27,329 nt of DNA from Phocaeicola_A sp964432715 (GTDB lineage: Bacteria > Bacteroidota > Bacteroidia > Bacteroidales > Bacteroidaceae), in contig CAYSOW010000017.1 of NCBI GenBank assembly GCA_964432715.1, forward strand, positions 1-27,329, given 5' to 3'. The notes under the pieces are model-generated. The model was not told the DNA's origin. It was given only the letters and a program-made list of their open reading frames with translations, and did not search any database. How positions within the stretch are numbered: position 1 is the stretch's first letter; each line of letters opens with the position of its first letter. Position numbers and translations under genes: made by a program. Below are positions 7,542 through 14,905 of the stretch, piece after piece.

Positions 7542-8099
7542 ATGAAATGGATTATTGCGTATGCGGTGGAAGAGGAATGGCCGCATTTGGAATTCCCGGA
7601 GGGAGAAGTGATTCCGGTGTGCACCGGCATCGGTAAGGTCAATGCTGGCATGCGCTTGCTGGAGGCTATTCATCAGTATCAGCCGGATGCAGTGCTGAAT
7701 CTCGGTACAGTGGGAACGGTGCATCATCAGGTGGGCGACTTGTTCTACTGTGCGCACTTCATCGACCGTGATATGCAGAAACTGGCGGCGCTGGGATTGC
7801 CGTATCAAATCAACAACGAGTTGCTCCCCGCTTTGGAGGGCATCGACTGGAGTGGGGTGAAGCAGGGCACTTGCAACACCGGCGACAGTTTTATGACGGA
7901 GGTGGCTGCCATCGAAGGCGACGTGGTGGATATGGAGGCTTATGCGCAGGCACAGGTGTGTCAGATGAAGGGGATTCCTTTCGGTGCGCTGAAGTGTGTG
8001 ACGGATATCCTCGGTCAGAACTCGGTGAAGCATTGGCAAGACAAACTGGCGGATGCACGAAAGGTGGTCAGCGATTTCTTCCAATCGAATCAAAAATAA
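7542..8099 (+). CDS. Nucleosidase of the MTAN / PNP_UDP_1 family
   Basis: 185 aa. The fold family hydrolyses or phosphorolyses N-glycosidic bonds of purine nucleosides; MTAN members cleave methylthioadenosine and S-adenosylhomocysteine. Visible landmarks are AVEEEW (residues 8-13, cf. the catalytic Glu12 region of MTAN), TGIGKVNA (28-35), VDMEAYA (129-135, ribose-binding Met-Glu) and KCVTD (151-155, Asp155 as the base-protonating Asp). It is about 45 residues shorter than the usual 230 aa, mostly through loss in the middle. The substrate cannot be told from the sequence; futalosine hydrolase (MqnB) is an alternative within the same family. The next gene starts 49 nt downstream. Confidence 0.75.
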   Translation: MKWIIAYAVEEEWPHLEFPEGEVIPVCTGIGKVNAGMRLLEAIHQYQPDAVLNLGTVGTVHHQVGDLFYCAHFIDRDMQKLAALGLPYQINNELLPALEGIDWSGVKQGTCNTGDSFMTEVAAIEGDVVDMEAYAQAQVCQMKGIPFGALKCVTDILGQNSVKHWQDKLADARKVVSDFFQSNQK

Positions 8100-8148
8100 C
8101 TTCGATTCACTACGAAACAGAATAAGAACTAGATAGAAACGAACGAAC

Positions 8149-9468
8149 ATGATAAACAGAGACGAAATATTACAGCACCTCGGACTGGAGGCTTGGAACG
8201 AGATGCAGGAGGCGATGTGGAAATCGGATGCTGAACGTAAGGACTTGATTCTGCTCTCGCCGACAGGCTCGGGTAAGACGTTGGCCTACTTGCTGCCGCT
8301 GGTCAACCGGTTGCAACCGGAGAACGACGGGGTGCAGGCGGTGGTGCTGGTGCCTTCGCGAGAACTGGCGCTGCAGACCGAACAGGTGTTCAAGTCGCTC
8401 GGCACCTCCCTCCGTGTGATGAGTTGCTACGGCGGTCGCCCCGCCATGGAGGAGCACCGCACGATGAAGGGACTGCGTCCGCAGGTGATTGTGGGTACAC
8501 CGGGACGAATGAACGACCATCTCTCCAAGCAGAACTTCGATGCGCAGACGGTGAGCCTGCTGGTGATTGACGAGTTTGATAAGTGCCTGGAGCTGGGCTT
8601 CCATGACGAAATGTCTACGGTCATTGCACAGCTGCCTGCCCTGCAGAAACGCTACTTGCTTTCGGCCACGGATGCAGAAGAGATTCCGGAGTTTACGGGA
8701 TTGGGACGCACGGTGAAACTTAATTTCCTGCAAGAGGTGGAGCCGGTGGCCAGTCGGTTGGAGGTGTTCCGCGTGGACGCACCCACTAAGGATAAACTGG
8801 AGACGCTCTACGGATTGCTTTGCACCCTCGGCGCAGAGTCGACCATCGTCTTCTGCAACTATCGCGAGTCGGTGGAGCGCATCGGTAAGTTCCTTCGCTC
8901 CAAGAAGGTTTTCTGCGAATATTTCCATGGCGGTATGGAGCAAGATGCGCGTGAACGTGCTTTGTACAAATTCCGCAACGGAAGTTGTTCGGTCTTCGTT
9001 TCTACCGATCTGGCTGCCCGTGGATTGGATATTCCGGAGATAGAGAATGTGGTGCACTACCACCTGCCTATCAATGAAGAAGGCTATATCCACCGTAACG
9101 GACGAACGGCTCGCTGGCAATCGGAGGGCAAGGCGTTCGTGATTCTGCATGCGGAGGAGACGTTGCCCGACTATTGCGGGGAACTGGAACCTTACCAACT
9201 CCCGGAGACACTGCCGCAGCCTGCCCTTCCTTTGTGGACTACCTTATATATAGGTAAAGGCAAGAAGGATAAACTGAATAAGGTGGATATCGTGGGTTTC
9301 CTCTATAAGAAGGGCGGACTGACCAAAGAGGAGGTGGGGCGCGTCGACCTGAAGGACCATTACGCATTGGTGGCTATCAAGCGGAAAAAGTTGAAACAGA
9401 CGCTGAATTTGATTAAAGGGGAGAAAATTAAGGGAATCAAGACTATTATCGAGGAGATGAAGGGTTGA
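8149..9468 (+). CDS. DEAD-box-type RNA helicase with a DbpA-like RNA-binding end
   Basis: 439 aa ATP-dependent RNA helicase. Motifs in order: a Q-motif-like region at residues 9-20, motif I SPTGSGKT (37-44), Ia VPSREL (68-73), Ib TPGR (117-120), motif II DEFD (141-144), motif III SAT (172-174), motif V STDLAARGLD (285-294) and motif VI HRNGRTARW (315-323). Motif II normally reads DEAD and motif VI HRIGRTGR. The C-terminal part (about 364-435, LYIGKGKKDKLNKVDIVGF) resembles the DbpA/CsdA RNA-binding domain, which suggests a role in ribosome assembly or structured-RNA remodelling. The exact RNA target is unknown. Confidence 0.88.
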   Translation: MINRDEILQHLGLEAWNEMQEAMWKSDAERKDLILLSPTGSGKTLAYLLPLVNRLQPENDGVQAVVLVPSRELALQTEQVFKSLGTSLRVMSCYGGRPAMEEHRTMKGLRPQVIVGTPGRMNDHLSKQNFDAQTVSLLVIDEFDKCLELGFHDEMSTVIAQLPALQKRYLLSATDAEEIPEFTGLGRTVKLNFLQEVEPVASRLEVFRVDAPTKDKLETLYGLLCTLGAESTIVFCNYRESVERIGKFLRSKKVFCEYFHGGMEQDARERALYKFRNGSCSVFVSTDLAARGLDIPEIENVVHYHLPINEEGYIHRNGRTARWQSEGKAFVILHAEETLPDYCGELEPYQLPETLPQPALPLWTTLYIGKGKKDKLNKVDIVGFLYKKGGLTKEEVGRVDLKDHYALVAIKRKKLKQTLNLIKGEKIKGIKTIIEEMKG

Positions 9469-9545
9469 TAGCTTTCTTTTTGATTGAGATTTAGTGAAAT
9501 TTTAACTTGGTGAATGAAGATACATTACAATGTGTTAAATAGGAA

Positions 9546-9563
9546 TGCAATCTCTACATTGCA
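9546..9563. repeat. Small inverted repeat in the helicase-serC interval
   Basis: TGCAAT-CTCTAC-ATTGCA is a perfect 6-bp inverted repeat. Just upstream, TTTAAC (9501-9506) and GTTAAA (9534-9539) flank a second one, ACATT-AC-AATGT (9522-9533). No T run follows, so none is a clear terminator. Their function is not apparent. Confidence 0.35.
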
Positions 9564-9599
9564 AAAATAGGGTATAAATATCCAAAACAACGAAATATG

Positions 9600-9636
9600 T
9601 GGGCTAAAAGTGCGATTTCTTCAAACTTTTAGCCCA
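9600..9636. terminator. Perfect 12-bp inverted repeat upstream of serC, probable terminator
   Basis: TGGGCTAAAAGT (9600-9611) and ACTTTTAGCCCA (9625-9636) are perfectly complementary with a 13-nt loop. TTTTT follows at 9640-9644, so it can end transcripts from the helicase. It also abuts the -33 element of the serC promoter, so a regulator-binding role is possible instead of, or in addition to, termination. Confidence 0.5.
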
Positions 9637-9641
9637 AACTT

Positions 9642-9672
9642 TTTGGTGGGTACTGATAAATTCGTACTTTCG
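9642..9672 (+). promoter_or_regulatory. Promoter of the serC-serA operon
   Basis: TTTG at 9642-9645, a 19-nt spacer, then TACTTTCG at 9665-9672. This fits the Bacteroidetes promoter (TTTG, 19-21 nt, TAnnTTTG) with one mismatch in the -7 box. The start of transcription would be near 9679, giving a leader of about 36 nt before the serC ATG. Confidence 0.65.
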
Positions 9673-9715
9673 CTTATATAATTCACTTAATTGTATAACC
9701 AAAAACAAAGATCAA

Positions 9716-10789
9716 ATGAAAAAGCATAATTTCAATGCCGGACCGTCTATCCTTCCTCGTGAGGTGATTGAGCAGACTGCTCAAGCCGTTCTTGACTTTA
9801 ATGGTTCCGGACTTTCTATCTTGGAAATTAGTCACCGTGCCAAAGATTTTCAGCCGGTATTGGACGAAGCTGTTGCGCTGTTCAAAGAGTTGCTCCATAT
9901 TCCGGAGGGCTATTCTGTGCTCTTCCTGGGTGGTGGCGCCAGTCTGGAATTCTGCATGGTTCCGTATAACTTCCTGGAGAAAAAAGCTGCTTACTTGAAC
10001 ACCGGTACATGGGCCAAGAAGGCTTTGAAAGAGGCTAAGAATTTTGGCGAGGCTGTGGAAGTGGCTTCTTCTGCCGACAAGAATTACACTTATATTCCTA
10101 AAGATTATACCATCCCTGCTGATGCTGATTACTTCCACTATACCAGCAACAATACAATTTATGGTACTGAGATTCGCGCTCCGTTCGTAGATTCTCCCGT
10201 TCCTGTCATCTGCGATATGTCTTCTGATATCTTCTCTCATCCGGTGGATGTCAGCAAATATATCTGTATCTATGGTGGTGCGCAGAAGAACTTGGCTCCG
10301 GCCGGTTTGACTTTCGTGATTGTGAAAGATGATGCAGTGGAGAAGGTTTCTCGTACCATCCCGACGATGTTGAACTACAAGACGCACATCGACGGTGGCT
10401 CTATGTTTAATACGCCTCCTGTAATGCCGATTTACTCTGCCATGCTGACTTTGCGTTGGATTAAGAAGAATGGTGGTGTAGAGGCAATGGCTAAGAGAGC
10501 AAAAGAGAGAGCTGATTTGCTGTATGGCGAAATCGACCGCAACAAACTCTTCAAAGCAACAGTCAACGATCCGAACGACCGTTCTTACATGAACATCTGC
10601 TTCGTGATGAACGAGGAGTACAAGGACTTGGAGGCTGACTTCTTGAAATTTGCTACAGAGAGAGGAATGGTGGGTATCAAGGGTCACCGTTCAGTAGGTG
10701 GTTTCCGTGCTTCTTGCTACAACGCATTGCCGTTGGAGAGCGTTCAGGCATTGGTAGACTGCATGCAGGAGTTTGAGAAACTTCATTAA
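9716..10789 (+). CDS. serC: Phosphoserine aminotransferase
   Basis: 357 aa PLP enzyme that converts 3-phosphohydroxypyruvate and glutamate to phosphoserine and 2-oxoglutarate; family members also act in pyridoxal phosphate synthesis. NFNAGPSILP at residues 5-14 is the family's typical start. The PLP lysine is Lys191 in GGAQKNLAPAG. GGGAS (72-76) binds the cofactor phosphate region, and GHRSVGGFRAS near the end contacts substrate. First gene of a probable serC-serA-DUF1015 operon, with 23 nt to serA. Confidence 0.97.
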   Translation: MKKHNFNAGPSILPREVIEQTAQAVLDFNGSGLSILEISHRAKDFQPVLDEAVALFKELLHIPEGYSVLFLGGGASLEFCMVPYNFLEKKAAYLNTGTWAKKALKEAKNFGEAVEVASSADKNYTYIPKDYTIPADADYFHYTSNNTIYGTEIRAPFVDSPVPVICDMSSDIFSHPVDVSKYICIYGGAQKNLAPAGLTFVIVKDDAVEKVSRTIPTMLNYKTHIDGGSMFNTPPVMPIYSAMLTLRWIKKNGGVEAMAKRAKERADLLYGEIDRNKLFKATVNDPNDRSYMNICFVMNEEYKDLEADFLKFATERGMVGIKGHRSVGGFRASCYNALPLESVQALVDCMQEFEKLH

Positions 10790-10812
10790 TAGGGGTATAA
10801 AACGATAAAACG

Positions 10813-11733
10813 ATGAAAGTTTTAGTTGCTACAGACAAACCGTTCGCTAAAGTTGCTGTGGACGGTATTCGTAAGGAAATTGAGGCAGCCGGCTATGAGT
10901 TGGTGCTGCTGGAGAAATATGGAGAGAAGGCAAAACTGTTGGAAGCGGTGAAGGACGTGGAGGCTATCATCATTCGTAGTGATGTGATTGATGCTGAAGT
11001 GCTCGATGCTGCCAAGGCTTTGAAGATTGTGGTTCGTGCCGGTGCCGGTTACGACAACGTGGACTTGGAGGCTGCTACGGCTCACAACGTATGTGTGATG
11101 AACACACCGGGTCAGAACTCGAACGCGGTGGCTGAGTTGGCTTTCGGTTTGATGGTTTACGCCGTCCGCAACTTCTATAACGGTACTTCCGGTAGTGAGT
11201 TGAAGGGTAAGAAACTGGGTATCCATGCTTATGGTAATGTGGGCCGTAATGTGGCTCGTATCGCCAAAGGTTTCGGCATGGAGGTGTATGCCTTCGATGC
11301 TTTCTGTCCGAAGAATGTGATTGAGAGTGAGGGCGTGAAGGCGGTAGATTCTGCAGAAGAACTCTACAAGAGTTGTAATGTGGTTTCTTTGCACATCCCT
11401 GCAACCGCTGAAACGAAGAACTCTATCAATCATGCCTTGGTGGGCTTGATGCCGAAGGGTGGCTTGCTCGTCAATACGGCTCGTAAGGAGGTTATCAACG
11501 AGGCTGAGCTGATTCAGTTGCTCGAGGAGCGTCCCGACTTGAAGTATGTGACGGATATTATGCCGGCTGCCAATGAGGAGTTTGCTGCGAAGTTTGCCGG
11601 TCGCTACTTCTCTACACCGAAGAAGATGGGTGCACAGACGGCGGAGGCAAATATCAATGCCGGTATCGCTGCTGCCAAACAGATTGTGGGCTTCCTGAAG
11701 GATGGCTGTGAGAAATTCCGTGTGAATAAATAA
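10813..11733 (+). CDS. serA: D-3-phosphoglycerate dehydrogenase, short type III form
   Basis: 306 aa, without the regulatory ACT and ASB domains of longer SerA proteins, so the usual serine feedback through ACT is absent. It oxidises 3-phosphoglycerate to 3-phosphohydroxypyruvate with NAD+. NAD binding is shown by GIHAYGNVGRNVA (residues 136-148). Arg224 in NTARKEV is the catalytic Arg. The catalytic His of the usual TPHIGA motif is replaced: the text reads TPKKMGAQT (268-276), with Lys270 in the His position. This is the type IIIK arrangement known from some bacteria and Entamoeba. DUF1015 follows 15 nt later. Confidence 0.93.
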   Translation: MKVLVATDKPFAKVAVDGIRKEIEAAGYELVLLEKYGEKAKLLEAVKDVEAIIIRSDVIDAEVLDAAKALKIVVRAGAGYDNVDLEAATAHNVCVMNTPGQNSNAVAELAFGLMVYAVRNFYNGTSGSELKGKKLGIHAYGNVGRNVARIAKGFGMEVYAFDAFCPKNVIESEGVKAVDSAEELYKSCNVVSLHIPATAETKNSINHALVGLMPKGGLLVNTARKEVINEAELIQLLEERPDLKYVTDIMPAANEEFAAKFAGRYFSTPKKMGAQTAEANINAGIAAAKQIVGFLKDGCEKFRVNK

Positions 11734-11748
11734 TTAAAACTCAGAACT

Positions 11749-12996
11749 ATGGCTACCATAAAACCGTTTAAAGGGATTCGTCCCCCGAAGGCACTGGTGG
11801 AGGAGGTGGAGTCACGTCCTTACGATGTGCTGAATTCCGAAGAGGCTCGTAAAGAGGCTGAAGGAAATGAAAAGTCGCTTTATCACATCATTAAACCGGA
11901 GATTGATTTCCCGGTGGGTACGGATGAGCATGACCCTCGTGTCTATGAGAAGGCGGCTCAGAACTTCCAGATGTTTCAGGATAAGGGCTGGCTCGTTCAG
12001 GATGCTGAGGAGCATTACTATATCTATGCACAGACAATGAATGGCAAGACTCAGTATGGTTTGGTGGTTTGTGCCTATGTGGAGGATTATCTGAATGGGG
12101 TGATCAAAAAGCATGAACTGACTCGCCGTGACAAGGAGGAGGATCGTATGAAGCATGTGCGTGTGAATAATGCGAATGTGGAGCCGGTCTTCTTTGCTTA
12201 TCCCGACAATCAGGTGCTGGATGCCATCGTGAGCAAGTACACGGCTCGTGAGCCGGAGTATGATTTCATCGCTCCGATTGACGGCTTCGGTCACCAATTC
12301 TGGATCATCGACGGCGCTGAGGATATCGCTGCCATCACGAAGGAGTTTGCGGCTATGCCTGCACTCTACATCGCTGATGGTCACCACCGTTCTGCGGCGG
12401 CTGCCTTGGTGGGTGCCGAGAAGGCTAAACAGAACCCGAATCATCGCGGCGACGAGGAGTATAACTACTTTATGGCGGTTTGCTTCCCGGCAAATCAGTT
12501 GACTATCATCGACTATAACCGTGTGGTGAAGGATTTGAACGGCTTGACGGCTGCTCAGTTCCTGGAGGCACTGAAGGCGAACTTTATCGTCGAGGAGAAG
12601 GGCGCGGAGATTTACAAACCCGACCGTTTGCACAACTTCTCGCTCTATCTGGAGGGTAAGTGGTATAGCTTGACGGCGAAGGAGGGTACCTATAACGACA
12701 ATGATCCGATTGGGGTGCTGGATGTCACCATCTCTTCCAACTTGATTCTGGATCAGATTTTGGGTATCAAGGATCTTCGTTCTGATAAACGCATCGACTT
12801 CGTCGGGGGTATCCGTGGCTTGGGCGAACTGAAACGTCGCGTCGATAGTGGCGAGATGAAGGTGGCGCTGGCCCTCTATCCGGTTTCGATGAAGCAATTG
12901 ATGGATATTGCCGACAGCGGTAACATCATGCCGCCGAAGACCACTTGGTTCGAACCGAAATTGCGTTCGGGTCTGGTGATCCATAAATTGGTGTAA
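11749..12996 (+). CDS. DUF1015 family protein of the serine operon
   Basis: 415 aa soluble protein, the usual size for DUF1015. Typical motifs are IKPFKGIRP (residues 4-12), SRPYDVLNSEEA (22-33), KHELTRRDKEEDRMKH (121-136) and IADGHHRSAAA (208-218). The DGHHR motif resembles the GHHR motif of ParB/SerK-type proteins, some of which are serine kinases. The family has no secure biochemical role known to me. Its place 15 nt after serA suggests a function in phosphoserine or serine metabolism; that link is inference. The last codons form the first copy of the tandem repeat array at 12979-13092. Confidence 0.88.
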   Translation: MATIKPFKGIRPPKALVEEVESRPYDVLNSEEARKEAEGNEKSLYHIIKPEIDFPVGTDEHDPRVYEKAAQNFQMFQDKGWLVQDAEEHYYIYAQTMNGKTQYGLVVCAYVEDYLNGVIKKHELTRRDKEEDRMKHVRVNNANVEPVFFAYPDNQVLDAIVSKYTAREPEYDFIAPIDGFGHQFWIIDGAEDIAAITKEFAAMPALYIADGHHRSAAAALVGAEKAKQNPNHRGDEEYNYFMAVCFPANQLTIIDYNRVVKDLNGLTAAQFLEALKANFIVEEKGAEIYKPDRLHNFSLYLEGKWYSLTAKEGTYNDNDPIGVLDVTISSNLILDQILGIKDLRSDKRIDFVGGIRGLGELKRRVDSGEMKVALALYPVSMKQLMDIADSGNIMPPKTTWFEPKLRSGLVIHKLV

Positions 12997-13092
12997 TCAT
13001 CCGTAAATTGGTGAATCATTCTAGATGGATGAATCATCAGTAAATGGATGAATCATCAGTAGATGGATGTAGTCATCCACAAATGGGTATAA
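12979..13092. repeat. Six-copy tandem array of a 19-nt unit after DUF1015
   Basis: Copies begin with ATC or ATT at 12979, 12999, 13018, 13036, 13055 and 13075, with unit lengths 18-20 nt. A typical unit is ATCAGTAAATGGATGAATC. Neighbouring copies are the most alike (for example 13036 and 13055). The first copy lies inside the DUF1015 coding region and contains its stop codon. Units carry TCATC and GATGA ends, so each can form a 5-bp hairpin. No spacers, so it is not CRISPR. Confidence 0.85.
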
Positions 13093-13112
13093 AATAGAAA
13101 TTTACATGATAG

Positions 13113-13149
13113 ACCGCCTTCGGAGATTCCTTCCGGAGGCGGTTTTTTT
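13113..13149 (+). terminator. Strong intrinsic terminator of the serC operon
   Basis: ACCGCCTTCGGA (13113-13124) pairs with TCCGGAGGCGGT (13132-13143) over 12 bp with one G-U, loop of 7 nt, followed by seven T (13143-13149). It follows the tandem array and ends the serC-serA-DUF1015 transcript. Confidence 0.92.
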
Positions 13150-13182
13150 CATGGCATCGTCGGCACAATCACAGAAAATCTT

Positions 13183-13190
13183 TATCTTTG
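13183..13190 (+). promoter_or_regulatory. -7 promoter box of the yigZ-like gene
   Basis: TATCTTTG matches the consensus exactly and ends 8 nt before the ATG at 13199. Transcription would begin at or within one or two bases of the start codon, which implies a leaderless or near-leaderless mRNA. No -33 TTTG is apparent. Confidence 0.6.
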
Positions 13191-13198
13191 CAGGCGTT

Positions 13199-13807
13199 AT
13201 GCAGAAAGATACTTATCAAACGATTGCGGAAAGAGCCGAAGGGGTCTACACGGAGAAGCGAAGCAAGTTTATTGCCATCGCCTTGCCTGTCACGTCCCTG
13301 GAGGAAATCAAAGCCTACCTGGAGGAGTTTCAGAAGAAGTACTATGATGCGCGTCATGTCTGTTATGCCTACATGCTGGGGGCGGAGCGTACCAACTTCC
13401 GTGCAAACGATAACGGGGAGCCTTCGGGAACCGCCGGAAAGCCTATCCTGGGACAGATTAACTCGAACGAACTGACGGACATCCTCATTGTGGTGGTGCG
13501 TTATTTCGGTGGCATCAAGCTGGGTACCAGTGGTTTGATTGTGGCTTATAAAGCAGCGGCGGCAGAGGCGCTGGCACAGGCAACCGTGATAGAGAAGACG
13601 GTGGATGAAGAGGTGACGGTGGCTTTCGAATATCCTTTCATGAACGATGTGATGCGCATCGTGAAGGAGGAGGAACCCGCCATTGTCAGCCAGTCGTACG
13701 ACATGGATTGCCTCATGACACTCCGTATCCGTCAGTCGAAGATGGAGCGAATGAAGGAGCGTCTGCGCAAAGTGGAGACGGCTCGTTTGATAGAGGACGA
13801 AGCATAG
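13199..13807 (+). CDS. IMPACT / YigZ family protein
   Basis: 202 aa from ATG 13199. An upstream in-frame ATG at 13106 is rejected because that extension crosses the terminator at 13113-13149 and the promoter box. Family signatures are DNGEPSGTAGKPIL (residues 71-84) and VVVRYFGGIKLGTSGL (98-113). The C-terminal third corresponds to the DUF1949 part. The eukaryotic relative IMPACT acts on translational control; the bacterial role is not established. The next gene begins after a repeated purine-rich leader. Confidence 0.93.
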   Translation: MQKDTYQTIAERAEGVYTEKRSKFIAIALPVTSLEEIKAYLEEFQKKYYDARHVCYAYMLGAERTNFRANDNGEPSGTAGKPILGQINSNELTDILIVVVRYFGGIKLGTSGLIVAYKAAAAEALAQATVIEKTVDEEVTVAFEYPFMNDVMRIVKEEEPAIVSQSYDMDCLMTLRIRQSKMERMKERLRKVETARLIEDEA

Positions 13808-13817
13808 AAGACGAATA

Positions 13818-13860
13818 GGAGAAGATAAAAGTAAGGAGAAGATTAAAAGAAGGAGAAGAA
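13818..13860 (+). repeat. Purine-rich repeats before the transporter start codon
   Basis: AGGAGAAGA occurs three times in 43 nt (starting at 13818, 13834 and about 13851), each followed by an A-rich tail; the last lies just before ATG 13862. All three look like ribosome-binding sites, probably from local tandem duplication. Confidence 0.6.
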
Positions 13861-13861
13861 A

Positions 13862-14776
13862 ATGTTTTCAGATAAATTCAAAGGATATGCCTGCGGTATC
13901 ATTGCCGCGGCCAGTTACGGTATGAACCCGCTCTTTGCTTTGCCGCTCTATAAGGCAGGCATGGGTGTAGATTCGGTACTCTTTTATCGTTATTCCATCG
14001 CGGTCATCGGTTTGGCACTGCTGATGAAACTGAAAGGGGAGTCGTTTCGTCTGAAGAAAAAAGAGATTCTGCCGCTTATCTGTATGGGTCTGCTCTTCTC
14101 GGTCTCCTCCTTGACACTCTTCGACAGCTATCACTACATGGATGCCGGTATCGCATCCACCATTCTGTTTGTCTATCCGCTCTTGGTGGCCATCATTATG
14201 GCGGTCTTCTTCAAAGAGCGAATCTCTCTGATTACCATCTGCTCCATCTTGTTGGCGATGGCGGGCATCGGCTTGCTCTATCGAGGGGATGGGGAACATA
14301 CGCTCAACCTTTTCGGCGTCTTTCTGGTATTCCTCTCCTCCCTGTCGTATGCCATCTATATGGTAGGCATCAATCGTTCCGGTTTGCAGAAGTTGCCCTC
14401 AGCCAAACTTTCTTTCTACGCCTTGCTGTTCGGCTTGTCGATTTACGTGGTTCGTCTGGATGGATGCACCTCGTTGCAGGCAGTGCCCGAAGGTTGGTTG
14501 TGGGTGAATGTGCTGGCGCTCTCGCTGCTCCCCACCATTGTCTCGCTGGTCACCATGACGCTCTCCGTGCATTACATCGGCTCTACACCCACAGCCATTT
14601 TGGGCGCCTTGGAACCGGTTACCGCACTCGTCTTCGGCGTGTGGGTCTTCGGTGAAGTACTTACGCCCCGCATCTTGGTGGGTATTGCGATGGTACTGAT
14701 TGCCGTGGTGCTGATTGTATGCGGTAAGCAAATCTCTTTCAAAGCCTTGTGGGCAAAAGCGATGCACAAGAAGTAA
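13862..14776 (+). CDS. EamA-type (DMT superfamily) transporter
   Basis: 304 aa, ten predicted membrane helices in two EamA repeats (about residues 8-130 and 142-290). ASYGMNPLFALPL and DSYHYMDAGIASTILFVYPL are typical of the first repeat, SLSYAIYMVGIN and YIGSTPTAILGALEPVTALVFG of the second. Members export amino acids or other metabolites; the substrate is not predictable. AGGAGAAGAAA precedes the ATG. Its stop codon is immediately followed by the sequence duplicated across the N gap, so in the real genome it converges with uvrB within a few bases. Confidence 0.92.
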   Translation: MFSDKFKGYACGIIAAASYGMNPLFALPLYKAGMGVDSVLFYRYSIAVIGLALLMKLKGESFRLKKKEILPLICMGLLFSVSSLTLFDSYHYMDAGIASTILFVYPLLVAIIMAVFFKERISLITICSILLAMAGIGLLYRGDGEHTLNLFGVFLVFLSSLSYAIYMVGINRSGLQKLPSAKLSFYALLFGLSIYVVRLDGCTSLQAVPEGWLWVNVLALSLLPTIVSLVTMTLSVHYIGSTPTAILGALEPVTALVFGVWVFGEVLTPRILVGIAMVLIAVVLIVCGKQISFKALWAKAMHKK

Positions 14777-14798
14777 TAAGCTTACACTTTCGACTTCA

Positions 14799-14898
14799 NN
14801 NNNNNNNNNNNNNNNNNNNNNNNNNNNNNNNNNNNNNNNNNNNNNNNNNNNNNNNNNNNNNNNNNNNNNNNNNNNNNNNNNNNNNNNNNNNNNNNNNN
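14799..14898. other. Run of 100 N, assembly gap with duplicated flanks
   Basis: Exactly 100 N, the usual placeholder for a gap of unknown size. The 24 bases before it (14775-14798) are identical to the 24 after it (14899-14922). The two contig ends therefore overlap, and the gap most likely has no missing sequence. See findings. Confidence 0.97.
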
Positions 14899-14905
14899 AA
14901 TAAGC

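Noticed and set aside
8170..9198. 342-codon minus-strand frame under the helicase gene
   Set aside because: Antisense shadow of a gene with all helicase motifs; translation is rich in His, Arg and Leu, as expected of a reversed frame.
12979..13092. Tandem array as a CRISPR
   Set aside because: The units are directly adjacent with no unique spacers, and no cas genes are present.
13106..13198. N-terminal extension of the yigZ-like protein
   Set aside because: It would translate through an intrinsic terminator and a promoter box, and the family begins at the later ATG.
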